A DNA stretch of 64,000 nt from Sphaerisporangium rubeum (GCF_014207705.1 NZ_JACHIU010000001.1:4270501-4334500); one strand, 5' to 3'. Positions 1 through 9,037 are shown, counted from the stretch's first letter. Made by a program: numbers and translations. Notes: generated by a model from the sequence alone, not told the origin.

Positions 1-198
1 CACACCCTCATCCCCGAGATCCCGCCCCCGCATCTCGGCCAGCGCCTCCACCGCACTCCGATCGCTCACCCCTTCGACCAGCACGACCGTGGCCACCCGC
101 GCGACCAACTCCCGCGCCACCTCGGCCGCCGCCGGAGCCTCCACCCCTGCGGCCACCCACGTGCGCACGGCGACCCGGAAGCGCTCCAGCTCTACCAT
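1..198 (-). CDS. TOPRIM-domain protein, N-terminal fragment (gene runs off the left edge)
   Basis: Only the first 66 codons are inside the window. The protein starts at ATG 198. It has a short helical segment, then a hydrophobic strand ending VVLVEGVSDRSAVEAL (about residues 37-52). The Glu after a hydrophobic strand, followed by G-x-S/D, is the metal-binding start of a TOPRIM fold, as in OLD-family nucleases and other stand-alone TOPRIM proteins. The start codon overlaps the end of the aminotransferase gene by 7 bp, so the two are probably co-translated. The rest of the domain, including the DxD motif, lies outside the window, so a precise function cannot be given. The TOPRIM call is by motif and is reasonably secure; the subfamily is unknown. 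Confidence 0.6.
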   Translation of the reverse strand, partial: MVELERFRVAVRTWVAAGVEAPAAAEVARELVARVATVVLVEGVSDRSAVEALAEMRGRDLGDEGV

Positions 199-1361
199 GC
201 GGCGATTCTCCCGGCGCCGCCGTACCGGCTCAGGATGGCAGGGAGGCCGGCGGCCAGGCGTTCGTAGTCCTTCTCGCGGTTGTAGAGCTGGGCCGAGACG
301 CGTAGGAGGCCGGCGCCGGGCCAGGGGCGGATGGCGGTGCGGCAGTGGAGGCGGTCGTAGATCTCGGTGGCGAGGGTGACGGCGGACTCGTAGGTGGTGG
401 CGACGCCTTCGGGGAGGCGGAGGGTGCGCATGGACAGCTCGGGGTCGGCCGGCCAGGGGGTGAGGCCAGGGACATCGGCGAGGATCTGCTGGGCTCTGGC
501 GGCGAGGTGTGCGTTGCGGGTGCGGACGTGGGCCGGGCCGAGGTCGGTGAGGAGGCGGACGCCGTGCGGGGTGACGAGCCAGGGGGTGTGGTCGCGGGTG
601 CCTTGGATCTCCAGGGAGCGGGGGAAGCCGTCGTGCAGGTAGTGGGACGGGATCAGGGGGGTGACGCGGTCGCGCCAGGCCGGCGTGACCGACAAGATGG
701 CGGCGGAGTGGGGGGCGAAGAGCCATTTGTGGAGGTTGCCGGTGTAGAAGTCGGCGCCTACCTCGGTGATGTCGAGGTCGAGCATGCCGGGGGCGTGCGC
801 GCCGTCGACGATGGTGGTGACGCCGGCGGCGGACAGGTCACGGCACATCCGCTGGACGGGGAGGAGGCGGGCCGTGGGGGACGTGATGTGGTCGAAGACG
901 GCGACCTTGGTGCGGGGGGTGACGGCGTCGAGGAACGTTCTCGCGGCGTCGTCGGCGGTCCAGTCGCCGGTGGTCCGGCCGGGGAGGGTGAGTGCGACGA
1001 CCTCGGCGCCGGTGCGGGACGCGGTGTGGCGTACGGCGATCTCCACGGCGCCGTAGGCGTGGTCGCAGAGCAGGATCTGGTCGCCGGGGGTCAGCGGGAT
1101 CGAGTGCAGGGCCACGGCGATGCCTTCTGTCACGTTCGCGACGAACGCGGTGCCGTCCGGGTCGGCGCCGAGGAACTCGGCGACCTCGGTCCTGGCCTTG
1201 GTGAGACGGTCCGGCAGGGTGGCGAAGAACTGGTCGGGGTCGCGCTCGGCCTCACGGCGCAGCTCGTCGTGCCGTTCACGCACGCGCAGCGGCACAGCGC
1301 CGAAGGAACCGTTGTTGAGATGCGCGATCGACGGGTCCAGGCAGAAGTCCTCGATGTCCAC
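192..1361 (-). CDS. aminotransferase class V-fold PLP-dependent enzyme
   Basis: This 389-residue cytosolic protein belongs to the class V aminotransferase fold (isopenicillin-N epimerase/cysteine desulfurase-like branch). It begins with the family-typical LNNGSFG stretch near residue 15. It has the cofactor Asp-x-x-His motif at DGAHAPG (D186, H189) and the Schiff-base lysine in TGNLHKWLF (K212). The exact reaction (epimerase, lyase or desulfurase) cannot be told from sequence. Its end overlaps the start of the TOPRIM gene. The P450 gene lies 83 bp upstream on the same strand, so co-transcription is possible but the gap is not tight. Confidence 0.85.
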   Translation of the reverse strand: MDIEDFCLDPSIAHLNNGSFGAVPLRVRERHDELRREAERDPDQFFATLPDRLTKARTEVAEFLGADPDGTAFVANVTEGIAVALHSIPLTPGDQILLCDHAYGAVEIAVRHTASRTGAEVVALTLPGRTTGDWTADDAARTFLDAVTPRTKVAVFDHITSPTARLLPVQRMCRDLSAAGVTTIVDGAHAPGMLDLDITEVGADFYTGNLHKWLFAPHSAAILSVTPAWRDRVTPLIPSHYLHDGFPRSLEIQGTRDHTPWLVTPHGVRLLTDLGPAHVRTRNAHLAARAQQILADVPGLTPWPADPELSMRTLRLPEGVATTYESAVTLATEIYDRLHCRTAIRPWPGAGLLRVSAQLYNREKDYERLAAGLPAILSRYGGAGRIAAW

Positions 1362-1444
1362 TCACGGACCTTAACCCGTGAGGTCGCGGGCCTGAAGGTG
1401 AAGGGCTGGTGGTGGACGCCGTCGTCGCGGATTCCGGCCGGGGG

Positions 1445-2701
1445 TCAGAACGTGAAGGCCTGGTGGCGGACGCTGTTGTCGAAGTTGGAGAGGAGGAGCT
1501 CGGGCTCGGCTGTGGTGCGGATCGCGGGGAGGCGGGTGAAGAGCTCGCGGAACATGATCTTTATTTCCTGGCGGGCCAGGTTGGCGCCGAGGCAGAAGTG
1601 GGGGCCGGGGCCGCCGAAGCCGACGTGGGGGTTGGGGGTGCGGGTGATGTCGTAGCGGCCGGGGTCGGGGAAGACGTCCTCGTCGCGGTTGGCGGAGCCG
1701 TAGAACAGGACGACCTTGTCGCCGGGGGTCAGAGAAGTGCCTCTGAGTTCGTACGGCTCGGTGACGGTGCGGCGGAACTGCATGATCGGGGAGACGATCC
1801 TGACGGTCTCCTCGATGGCGCCGGCGATGTGGGTGTCGAAGTCGCCGGTCAGGCGGTCGCGGGCCTCGGGGGTGTCGGTGATGAGCTTCAGGCCGTGGGC
1901 CATGGTGTTGCGTGCGGTCTCGTTGCCGGCGACGAGCAGGAGCGTGAAGAACGAGCCGAGCTCGCGAGGGGTGAGGCGTTCGCCGTCGACGTTGGCGGTC
2001 ACCAACGCGGAGACCAGGTCGCCGCCGGGGTTCTTCTCGCGTTCGCGGCCGAGCTCGATGACGAGACGTTGCAGGGAGAACAGCGCGGCCATGTTGCGGC
2101 CCGCCATCGCGACGGTGCGGGGGAGGCTCATGCGGACGCCGGTGTAGGCGGTGGAGACGTCGACGTGCCGGTGGACCTTGGCGCGGATGGCGTCGGGGAC
2201 GCCGACCATGTCGCAGATGACGTGGATGGGGAGCCGCGCGGCGACCTGGGTCACGAAGTCCCTCGGTCCTTCGGCGATGACGTCGTCGACGATGCGGGTG
2301 GCGGCCTCGCGGATGTCGTCGTCCAGTTTGGCGAGCATCTTCGGGGAGAAGGCACGCGACACGATGCGGCGCAGGCGCGCGTGCCTGGGGTCGTCGAGGT
2401 TGACCATCGAGTCGCCGAACACGTGCTTCACCCAGCCGGGGGGCTCGGGGTTGGTGACGGCCGGCTCGCTGGAGAAGACCTTGGCGTTGCGGCTGGCCTC
2501 CACCACGTCGGCGTGCCGCACCAAAGCGTGGAAGCCCTTGCCGGACCGCAGCAAAGGCACCCGGCGCTCGGGGAAGAACGCCAGATGGTCCAGCCGCCTG
2601 AGCCGCGCGAAGTCGCGCTCGCGCTCGCCTGGCGGCCTGTTCCAGAACGCCAGGTCCGCCAGGTCGATACCCGTCTCCACCGCCGTCGTCACAAGGCCCA
2701 T
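1445..2701 (-). CDS. cytochrome P450
   Basis: This 418-residue soluble bacterial P450 shows the ExxR pair of the K helix (E298, R301) and the haem-ligand loop GFGGPGPHFCLG, with the thiolate Cys at 370. The oxygen-activating I-helix motif is AGNET (258-262). Asn replaces the usual acidic residue before Glu-Thr, a substitution seen in some actinobacterial sterol and lipid hydroxylases such as the CYP125/CYP142 type. The substrate is therefore possibly a steroid or fatty acyl chain, but this is inference. No ferredoxin gene is adjacent, so redox partners must come from elsewhere. Length and motif order are normal. Confidence 0.93.
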   Translation of the reverse strand: MGLVTTAVETGIDLADLAFWNRPPGERERDFARLRRLDHLAFFPERRVPLLRSGKGFHALVRHADVVEASRNAKVFSSEPAVTNPEPPGWVKHVFGDSMVNLDDPRHARLRRIVSRAFSPKMLAKLDDDIREAATRIVDDVIAEGPRDFVTQVAARLPIHVICDMVGVPDAIRAKVHRHVDVSTAYTGVRMSLPRTVAMAGRNMAALFSLQRLVIELGREREKNPGGDLVSALVTANVDGERLTPRELGSFFTLLLVAGNETARNTMAHGLKLITDTPEARDRLTGDFDTHIAGAIEETVRIVSPIMQFRRTVTEPYELRGTSLTPGDKVVLFYGSANRDEDVFPDPGRYDITRTPNPHVGFGGPGPHFCLGANLARQEIKIMFRELFTRLPAIRTTAEPELLLSNFDNSVRHQAFTF

Positions 2702-2752
2702 CCTGGCACGACCGGCCCCCGCCTGACCCGGCGTACGGCCGGACGCCGGGGG

Positions 2753-3664
2753 TCAGCGGTAGGGCTGCCAGCGTGTGGTGAGGTCGCCGGAGCGGAAGGT
2801 CCGCATGCGGTGCTGCCACTGGGGCCGGATGGCGGGGTGGCTGCGCAGGATCGGCACGACGCTGGTGACGAGTTTGAGCTCGCGCAGGCGGCGGAACACC
2901 GGGAAGCCGGGCCACCGGGTGATGTCGACGCCGTAGCGGAGGGCCATGGGGGTCTGGTCGTCGTCGGGGTAGTCCAGGCGCAGGCGGCCGACGGCGACCG
3001 GGGTGAGGTCCCATTCGCGGGGCCCGACGGCGGTGCTGTCGAAGTCGCACAGCACAGGGCCGCCGACGGCGGGGACGAGGTTGCCGGTGAAGGCGTCGCC
3101 GTGGATGACCCCCGGTGGGAGGTCGAACCGGAGGGTGGACATGGCCTCCTCCACCTCGTCGCAGGTGGCGAGGAGGAACTCGCGGTCGGCGTCGCCGAGG
3201 TCCTCGGGCTCGGCGAGGCGCTGGCGGATCTCGTCCATGGGACGCCACTCGGGGAGGTCAGGCGGGGGGCCGGGGAGGTCGTGCAGGCGTCTCAGCAAGG
3301 CGGCGAGGTCGGCGCCGCCGGGACGGCCGCCGTCCGCGGGGACCTCCTCCCACAAGGTGGCGGCCTGGCCGGACAGCCACAGGGGCTGGACGACATCGGG
3401 GAGCAGGCGGACGGCGGGGAAGTCGTGCGCGGCCAGCCAGCGGGCCACGCCGACGACGTTGCCGACACGCGCGCGGGCCGCCGACGAGCCGGCGATGCGG
3501 ACCACGACGGGTGCGGCGCGCAGGCGGAAGACGGCGTTGTTGGTGAACTTGATGAGCTCGGCCCCGGCGGGGTCGAGGCCGGCCTCCGCGCAGACGGCGC
3601 CGAGCACGGCGTTCAGCGTGTCGCGGGTGAGCCCGCCGGAGGGGTCTACCGTGGTGAGGCTCAT
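2753..3664 (-). CDS. phosphotransferase family protein (APH/choline-kinase fold)
   Basis: This 303-residue protein has the Brenner-type kinase loop IHGDAFTGNL (catalytic Asp and metal-binding Asn) and the metal Asp motif LCDFDSTAVG, ending in the usual WDL element. It should transfer phosphate from ATP to a small hydroxylated substrate, which is not predictable. Its ATG overlaps the stop of the upstream XRE/TPR regulator by 4 bp (ATGA), so the two are translationally coupled. Regulator plus small-molecule kinase is a recurrent pair in actinomycetes. A drug-resistance role is possible but not indicated, because the sequence is not a recognisable aminoglycoside-modifying subfamily. Confidence 0.85.
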   Translation of the reverse strand: MSLTTVDPSGGLTRDTLNAVLGAVCAEAGLDPAGAELIKFTNNAVFRLRAAPVVVRIAGSSAARARVGNVVGVARWLAAHDFPAVRLLPDVVQPLWLSGQAATLWEEVPADGGRPGGADLAALLRRLHDLPGPPPDLPEWRPMDEIRQRLAEPEDLGDADREFLLATCDEVEEAMSTLRFDLPPGVIHGDAFTGNLVPAVGGPVLCDFDSTAVGPREWDLTPVAVGRLRLDYPDDDQTPMALRYGVDITRWPGFPVFRRLRELKLVTSVVPILRSHPAIRPQWQHRMRTFRSGDLTTRWQPYR

Positions 3665-5022
3665 TGGGCCCGCAGGTCGGCGATGCGCCGTCGCAACTCG
3701 CGTGCGTCGGTGCGGGCCCCGAGTGCGGCGGCGGCCTTGTCCAGTGGGTCCATGCGGTGCAGCGCTCGGGCCGAGCGGATCCGCGCGGTCAGCGTCACGG
3801 CCTCGTGGCCGTCACGCAGGCCGCCTTCGATGTCGCCTAAGCGTAAGCGCACGGTGGCGAGCGCGATGAGCTCGAAGACCTTGCTGCGGGCCATGTCCTG
3901 GTCGCGGCCGGCCACGCTGCGCAGCAGCAGCTCGGCGGCGGGGTCGAGGTGGTGGTCGAGGGTGTCGGACAGGCCCGCGTGGCACATGCCGCCGGCGGCG
4001 TGCAGGTCGGCTTCGCTGAAGAAACGCACCCACGCGGGGGCCGCGGCGCGGTCGCTGCGCGCGAACTCGTCCTCGGCGCGGCGCATGGACTTCAGCGCGA
4101 GCCGCTCGTCGCCGAGCAGCGCGTAGGCCCACGCCTCGTTGGCGCACAGCAGCGCGACGGTGAGCTCGCAGCTGGCGTCCTGCGCGCAGATCTGGCCGAG
4201 CTGGAAGAACCGCAGCGCGTCGACGACCCGGTGGCGGTGCAGGTGGACGCGGCCGAGGCGGTACAGCACGTTGGCGGCGAGCGAGGGGTCGCCGGCGTAC
4301 TTGGCCTGCTCGAGGGCCCGGGTGAAGTGGCGGCAGGCGTCGTCGTACAGGCCGGTGTCGAAGCTCGTCCACCCGGCGAGGTTGTGCTGGTCGGCGAGCG
4401 CGCGGTGCAGGCGGTGGCGCACCTGCTCGCTCGACCCGGCCCGCAGGAGGCTCTGCGACCAGGCGAGCTGCGCGACCACGGCGTCGCGGCAGGTGCCGCC
4501 GCCGTAGCGGTAGTCGAGCGCGCGCAGCGTCTCGGTGACGGTCTCCACCTGCTCGACCTCGGCCTCGCCGATGCGCGCCGGCACGGGGGTGGCCGAGCGG
4601 GCCAGCGGCCTCGGCCAGTCGGTGGTCTCCGGTGTGACGGCGCCGATGGTGACCTGTGCGGCGTGCGCGAGGAGGCGGCGCACGCGCTCGTCGTCGTCGG
4701 CCTCGCCGGCCGCGTCGCTCTCGTGCCCCGCGAAGCCGGGGCCCTCGTCGTAGGCGAGACCCATGTATCCGCGGGGGACGCCGAGACCGTCGGCGATGCG
4801 GACGAGGACGTCGTACGCCATCACCTGACGGCCGTTCAATATTTCCGATATCTCCGATTGTGACTGCCCGGTGAGCGCCGCGAGGCGGCGCTGGGAGACG
4901 CCGTTGCGCTGAAGCATGAGATAGACCGCGGCCATATCGCGCTCCGCGAGCGCACGCCGCATCGCGGGTCGCTCCCAGATGGTGAAACTTATGGCCTGCT
5001 CGTTCACATGTGTGACGTTCAT
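3661..5022 (-). CDS. XRE-family helix-turn-helix regulator with C-terminal TPR region
   Basis: This 453-residue cytosolic regulator has an N-terminal HTH around residues 35-90, with the recognition segment TGQSQSEISEILNGRQ. About 300 residues of TPR-like helices follow; the best repeats contain AANVLYRLGRVHLHRHR. The start at ATG 5022 is supported by a GAGG sequence 5-6 bases upstream. It is divergent from an ATP-binding anti-sigma-like gene (5276). The intergenic region holds a strong inverted repeat (5101-5125) that is a natural candidate for its own operator. Proteins of this layout are common pleiotropic regulators in Streptomyces relatives. The ligand sensed by the TPR part is unknown. 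Confidence 0.88.
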   Translation of the reverse strand: MNVTHVNEQAISFTIWERPAMRRALAERDMAAVYLMLQRNGVSQRRLAALTGQSQSEISEILNGRQVMAYDVLVRIADGLGVPRGYMGLAYDEGPGFAGHESDAAGEADDDERVRRLLAHAAQVTIGAVTPETTDWPRPLARSATPVPARIGEAEVEQVETVTETLRALDYRYGGGTCRDAVVAQLAWSQSLLRAGSSEQVRHRLHRALADQHNLAGWTSFDTGLYDDACRHFTRALEQAKYAGDPSLAANVLYRLGRVHLHRHRVVDALRFFQLGQICAQDASCELTVALLCANEAWAYALLGDERLALKSMRRAEDEFARSDRAAAPAWVRFFSEADLHAAGGMCHAGLSDTLDHHLDPAAELLLRSVAGRDQDMARSKVFELIALATVRLRLGDIEGGLRDGHEAVTLTARIRSARALHRMDPLDKAAAALGARTDARELRRRIADLRAQ

Positions 5023-5100
5023 GCCGACCTCGCAACGGTCCAGTCAAGGGAGGGACTCCAGATAACCAGGCCGGACGCCGGCTCGCGGCCTTTTCGGCCC

Positions 5101-5125
5101 GACCGATCGGTGAAGCCGATCGGTC
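5101..5125. promoter_or_regulatory. inverted repeat in the divergent XRE / ATP-binding protein promoter region
   Basis: Two perfect 10-bp arms, GACCGATCGG and CCGATCGGTC, are separated by a 5-bp spacer. A further half-site, GGCCGATCG, lies just downstream (5127-5135). The repeat is about 80 bp upstream of the XRE start and 150 bp upstream of the plus-strand gene. The CGATCG core occurs three times, which favours a protein-binding operator. A terminator is unlikely because nothing is transcribed into it. Confidence 0.5.
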
Positions 5126-5275
5126 AGGCCGATCGCCGCGTATCCGTCTTCGGTATCGGTGTCACGGCTTACCCGCACGGGTCGGTGTATTCCACCATCG
5201 GAGACAACCTGCCGGAGGTGCACCGCGCCTGCCTCCGCCGGCCCCCGTCAGGGCGACCCAGGGAGTGATCAGCTC

Positions 5276-5887
5276 ATGCGCGGCGAGGAGCCCGTCCCCC
5301 AGCATCGTGTCCAGCACACCCGCGCGCACGCGGGTGGCCGTCTGCACGAGGCCGCGGCCCGCCTGCGGGACGCCGTCCAGTTCTCCGGCGACAACCAGTA
5401 CCGCGAGGACCCGCCGCCGGGATGGCCGCCGCACCGGGGGACGTTCCGCGTGCTGGTCACCCGGCTGAGCGCCGGATCGGCCTCGCGCGCCGCGCGGGCC
5501 GCGGTCCGCGAGGCGCTCGCCGGCACCGGTGTCACGGCCGAGAGCGCGGGAGAGGCGGAGCTCATCGTGGCCGAGCTGGCCGCCAACGCCGAACGGCACG
5601 CGCCGGGGCCGTACGAGCTGCGTGTGCACTACCTGAGCGGCATCCCCATGTGGTGCGAGGTGGTGGACGGCGGCGCCGAGCCCGGGGAGGTCGGGCTGCT
5701 GCTGACCCGCCTGCAGGCCGCCGACGGGCCGGACGGGCTCGACCTGCTCAGTGAAGGCGGCCGGGGGTTGCTGCTGGCGCACCTGCTGTCGGGGGGCCGG
5801 TGCGTCGCCTATCCCACCACGCTGTCCACCGGAGGCACGGGCCAGGCGGTCGCGTTCGAGCTCCCCGCAGCCGGGGGGCCGGCCTGA
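5276..5887 (+). CDS. ATP-binding protein, anti-sigma-factor-like HATPase (GHKL fold)
   Basis: This 203-residue protein has a histidine-kinase-like ATPase domain at about residues 50-195. The N box is ELIVAELAANAERHA and a glycine-rich lid SEGGRGLLL follows. Such single-domain proteins are usually serine kinases or binders acting on anti-anti-sigma or regulatory partners. The frame is open further upstream, but ATG 5276 is preferred because GGGAG sits 10 bases before it and the upstream residues are low-complexity. The divergent pairing with an XRE regulator is a common actinobacterial arrangement. No partner gene such as DUF397 or STAS is adjacent. Confidence 0.8.
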   Translation: MRGEEPVPQHRVQHTRAHAGGRLHEAAARLRDAVQFSGDNQYREDPPPGWPPHRGTFRVLVTRLSAGSASRAARAAVREALAGTGVTAESAGEAELIVAELAANAERHAPGPYELRVHYLSGIPMWCEVVDGGAEPGEVGLLLTRLQAADGPDGLDLLSEGGRGLLLAHLLSGGRCVAYPTTLSTGGTGQAVAFELPAAGGPA

Positions 5888-5990
5888 CACCCGCCGCTCC
5901 CCCGGCCTGACGGCGACGTTCAGGTACCGGACGCGGGGACTTCATGCTGCCGTGGGGCAGGTGTCCGGATCGGCGGAGACCATCCGGAGT

Positions 5991-7406
5991 ATGAGTGCCT
6001 CGCGTGCGTCCCGCCTGCTCGCCGCCGCGACGCTGGCCGTCGTGCCCTGCCTGCCCGCCTCCGCCTCCGCGACCGCCTGCTCCGATCCCGGGCTCGCCGT
6101 CGCCGCGCCGTACGCCACGGTGGACGGCGCGACCCGCGCCGGGTCGGTGACGCTGTACCGGGGGACGAAGGCCACATCGACCCTGACACAGGGGTCCGGG
6201 GAGATCGGGGACACCCCCGAGCGGGGGGACTCGTTCGGCTCGGCCCTGGTGACCGGCGACTTCGACGGCGACGGGTGCGCGGACCTCGCGATCGGCGCCT
6301 CGGAGGAGTTCGCCGGCACGCCGGTCCCCGACGGCGCGGACGGCAACGGCGTCGTGCACCTGCTGCGCGGCACGCCGCACGGCCTGAAGGCGGCCGGGAC
6401 GCTCGACGTCACCCATCTCAAGCGGTCCCGCGGCACCGACCGGTTCGGCGCGGCGCTCGCCGCGGGGGACCTGGACGGCGACGGCGACGACGAGCTGATC
6501 GTCGGCGTCCCCGGCCTGGAGGACGGTGGAGGCGTCGCGCTGTTCGGCATGCGGGGCCGTCGGCCGGACGGCACGGGAAGCCTCATCACGCAGCGCACCC
6601 GCTGGGTCGCGCAGGAGCCCGGCGAGACCGACCAGTTCGGTGCGGCCGTCGCGGCCGGGGACTTCGACGGGGACGGCGACGACGAGATCGCGATCGGCGC
6701 GCCGGGGGACGACGTCGGCGACAAGCCAGGCGCCGGGTCGTTCACCATCGCCGACCCGCGGGCCCGGCAGGCCGGCGTCTACACGCAGAACAGCCCCGGC
6801 ATGCCGGGGGACGCCGAGAAGTTCGACGGCCTCGGCGCGACGCTGGCGGCCGGGGACTTCGACGGGGACGGCCACGACGACCTGGCGGCCGGGGTGCCGG
6901 GTGAGGGCCTGGACGCCTACCAGGACGGGCCGATGTACGGCGACGGCGCGGTGCACGTGCTGTACGGCCGCGGCGGCGGTCTCACCGCGGCCGGCAGCGA
7001 GTTCTGGTCACGCGAGAGCAAAGGCGTGGCCGGCCGCAACCGGCCCACCGACCGGCTCGGCTCGGCGCTCGCGGCCGGCGACCTCAACGGCGACGGCGAC
7101 GCCGAACTTGCCATGGGGCTGCCCGGCGGCAACGCCGTGCTGGTGCTCGCCGGCACCCGCACCGGGGGGCTGACCGCCAACCACAACCTGACCGTGTACG
7201 GCCGCAAGGGACACCCGGGGGACAACTACGGCGCCTCGGTCGCCGTCACCCCGTCGGGCCTGGTGGTCGGCGCGCCTGGCGCGGGCCGCGTGGTCCTGGT
7301 CCCGTCCGCGGTGCGCAAGGGCTCCTACACGGGCCTGCGGCCGGCCGGCGCCGTCACCCTGTCCGGCCCGGAGGGTGCTCTGTTCGGGTTCGCGGTCGCC
7401 GGGTAG
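5991..7406 (+). CDS. secreted FG-GAP repeat (integrin-like beta-propeller) protein
   Basis: This 471-residue protein has a Sec signal peptide (hydrophobic core LLAAATLAVV, cleavage near ASA-TA at about residue 27). At least five FG-GAP blades follow, each with a calcium loop of the D-x-D/N-G-D-G type, for example DFDGDGCADLAIG, DLDGDGDDELIVG and DLNGDGDAELAMG. The family forms seven-bladed extracellular propellers. No catalytic domain is visible, so its role could be adhesion, ligand binding or a calcium-stabilised scaffold. The frame is open upstream to 5751, but the signal peptide fixes the start at 5991. A GGCGGAG at 5972-5978 may be the ribosome-binding site. Confidence 0.88.
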   Translation: MSASRASRLLAAATLAVVPCLPASASATACSDPGLAVAAPYATVDGATRAGSVTLYRGTKATSTLTQGSGEIGDTPERGDSFGSALVTGDFDGDGCADLAIGASEEFAGTPVPDGADGNGVVHLLRGTPHGLKAAGTLDVTHLKRSRGTDRFGAALAAGDLDGDGDDELIVGVPGLEDGGGVALFGMRGRRPDGTGSLITQRTRWVAQEPGETDQFGAAVAAGDFDGDGDDEIAIGAPGDDVGDKPGAGSFTIADPRARQAGVYTQNSPGMPGDAEKFDGLGATLAAGDFDGDGHDDLAAGVPGEGLDAYQDGPMYGDGAVHVLYGRGGGLTAAGSEFWSRESKGVAGRNRPTDRLGSALAAGDLNGDGDAELAMGLPGGNAVLVLAGTRTGGLTANHNLTVYGRKGHPGDNYGASVAVTPSGLVVGAPGAGRVVLVPSAVRKGSYTGLRPAGAVTLSGPEGALFGFAVAG

Positions 7407-7419
7407 GGCACGCGCGAAA

Positions 7420-7450
7420 GGCCCCCGGCCCCGTACGGGGGCCGGGGGCC
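7420..7450. terminator. bidirectional hairpin terminator
   Basis: Perfect 13-bp GC-only arms (7420-7432 and 7438-7450) surround a 5-base loop. The hairpin lies between the converging FG-GAP and PhoD genes and ends 12 bp from the PhoD stop. There is no T-tract, as is usual in actinomycetes. Confidence 0.8.
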
Positions 7451-7462
7451 GTGGCGAAGGGC

Positions 7463-9037
7463 TCAGGTGAGGACGCGTTCGCCGGCCGGGACGGTGAAGG
7501 ACGCGGCGGTCCTCGCGGGGGCTCCCCTGCGGCTGATGCGGTCCAGGGTGCGGAAGTCGGCCGTCAGCTCGGAGGAGGTGACGCCGCACATGATGTAGCC
7601 GCGGCGTTCGTTGACGAACTTCAGGTGGGGGTTCTCGGTGAGCAGGGCCGCGTCCCTCGCGGGGTCGTGGTAGCCGTCGCCGTCGCTGGAGATCGAGGTG
7701 GCGACCAGTTCGACGCCGACGCGCGCCGAGGTGGGGTCGTCGAAGTCCAGGAGCAGGTCCGACGCCGAGCCGACGTGCGCGTCCCCGGTCAGCACGACCG
7801 GGTTGGCGGCGCCGGAGGCCGACAGCGCGGCCAGCAGGCGATCGCGTTCGGCGGGGTAGCCGTCCCAGGCGTCGAGGCTGAGCTCGCGGCCGGGGCCGAG
7901 GTGGTAGTCGCGCTGGCCGACGATGATCTGCTGCGCGATGAGGTTCCAGCCGGCGGCCGAGTCGCGCAGGCCCTGCTCCAGCCATGCGCGCTGCGCCTCA
8001 CCGAGCAGGACGCGTTCCTGGCCGAGGCGTTCGTCGCAGCCGGTGCGCATGCCGTCGCCGCAGGGCTGGTCGTCGCGGAACTGGCGGGTGTCGAGCATGT
8101 GGAACGTCGCGAGCGGGCCCCAGCTCACGCGGCGGTTGAGCTTGATGCGGGTGCCGCGGGCCACCGAGGAGCGGCGCAGCGGCATGTTCTCGTAGTAGGC
8201 CTGGAAACCGGCGGCCTTGCGCGCGTCGAACGCCGGGACGAGGGTGCCGGGGTTGCCGCCGGCCCAGTTGTTCTCGACCTCGTGGTCGTCGAACACCACG
8301 AGCCACGGACTGTTCTGGTGGGCCAGTTGCAGGTCCGGGTCGGTCTTGTACTGCGCGTGCCGCACGCGGTAGTCGGCGAGGGTCTGGAGCTTGCCGCCGG
8401 CGTGCTGCCGCACGTTGCCCTGCGCGGCGGTGTAGACGCCGCCGGAGTACTCGTAGATATAGTCGCCGAGGTGCACCACCAGGTCGGGTTCCTGCTCGGC
8501 CATGCGGCGGTAGGCGGTGTAGTAGCCGTGCTCGTACTGCGCGCACGACACCGCGGCGAACGTGAAGGGGCCGGCGGTGTCCGGCGCCGTCCTGGTACGG
8601 CCCACCTGCGACAGGTGACCGTTCGCGCGGAACCGGTAGAAGTACTCGCGGCCGGGTTCCAGCCCTTCGGCCTCGACGTGCACGGTGTGCGCGCTGGCGT
8701 GGCGCGCGGTCTCCCGGCCCGACCGCGCCACACGGCGGAACCTCTCGTCCTCGGCGACCTGCCACTCCACGGTGACGTCCCCGAGCGGCATGCCGCCGTG
8801 GCCGTCAGGGGTCAGCGGGTCGGGTGCGAGGCGGGTCCACAGCACGAACCCGTCCCGCGCGGGGTCGCCGGAGGCGATCCCGAGTGTGAACGGGTCCGGC
8901 GCGGAGCGGGCGGGGCGGACGGCCGGGAGGGGGGTCTGCCGCGCGGCGGACGCGGCGGCGGACGAAGAGAGGACGAGGCCGCCGGCCCCCGTGGCGGCGG
9001 CGGCGAGGAACACTCTGCGTGACGGATTCTGCTCCAC
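7463..9037 (-). CDS. phoD: PhoD-family alkaline phosphatase/phosphodiesterase, Tat-secreted
   Basis: This 524-residue protein starts with a twin-arginine signal (SRRVFLAAA at about residues 6-14, then a hydrophobic stretch and AASAA). It then has the N-terminal PhoD domain and the metallophosphoesterase core. Conserved blocks include FAAVSCAQYEHG, LVVHLGDYIYEY, VFDDHEVENNW and VVLTGDAHVGS, which supply the Ca/Fe ligands. It releases phosphate from organic phosphodiesters and monoesters outside the membrane and is typically induced under phosphate limitation. I did not identify a clear PHO box in the 167 bp upstream. Length is normal for the family. Confidence 0.95.
   Translation of the reverse strand: MEQNPSRRVFLAAAATGAGGLVLSSSAAASAARQTPLPAVRPARSAPDPFTLGIASGDPARDGFVLWTRLAPDPLTPDGHGGMPLGDVTVEWQVAEDERFRRVARSGRETARHASAHTVHVEAEGLEPGREYFYRFRANGHLSQVGRTRTAPDTAGPFTFAAVSCAQYEHGYYTAYRRMAEQEPDLVVHLGDYIYEYSGGVYTAAQGNVRQHAGGKLQTLADYRVRHAQYKTDPDLQLAHQNSPWLVVFDDHEVENNWAGGNPGTLVPAFDARKAAGFQAYYENMPLRRSSVARGTRIKLNRRVSWGPLATFHMLDTRQFRDDQPCGDGMRTGCDERLGQERVLLGEAQRAWLEQGLRDSAAGWNLIAQQIIVGQRDYHLGPGRELSLDAWDGYPAERDRLLAALSASGAANPVVLTGDAHVGSASDLLLDFDDPTSARVGVELVATSISSDGDGYHDPARDAALLTENPHLKFVNERRGYIMCGVTSSELTADFRTLDRISRRGAPARTAASFTVPAGERVLT

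Noticed and set aside
345-4126. Very long open frames on the strand opposite the aminotransferase, P450 and kinase genes
   Set aside because: They mirror GC-rich codon bias of the real genes, have no domains or ribosome-binding sites, and read as Gly/Val/Asp/Glu-rich filler.
3661-5022. Plasmid or phage repressor
   Set aside because: The long TPR region and coupling to a kinase gene fit a chromosomal pleiotropic regulator, and no phage or plasmid genes are adjacent.
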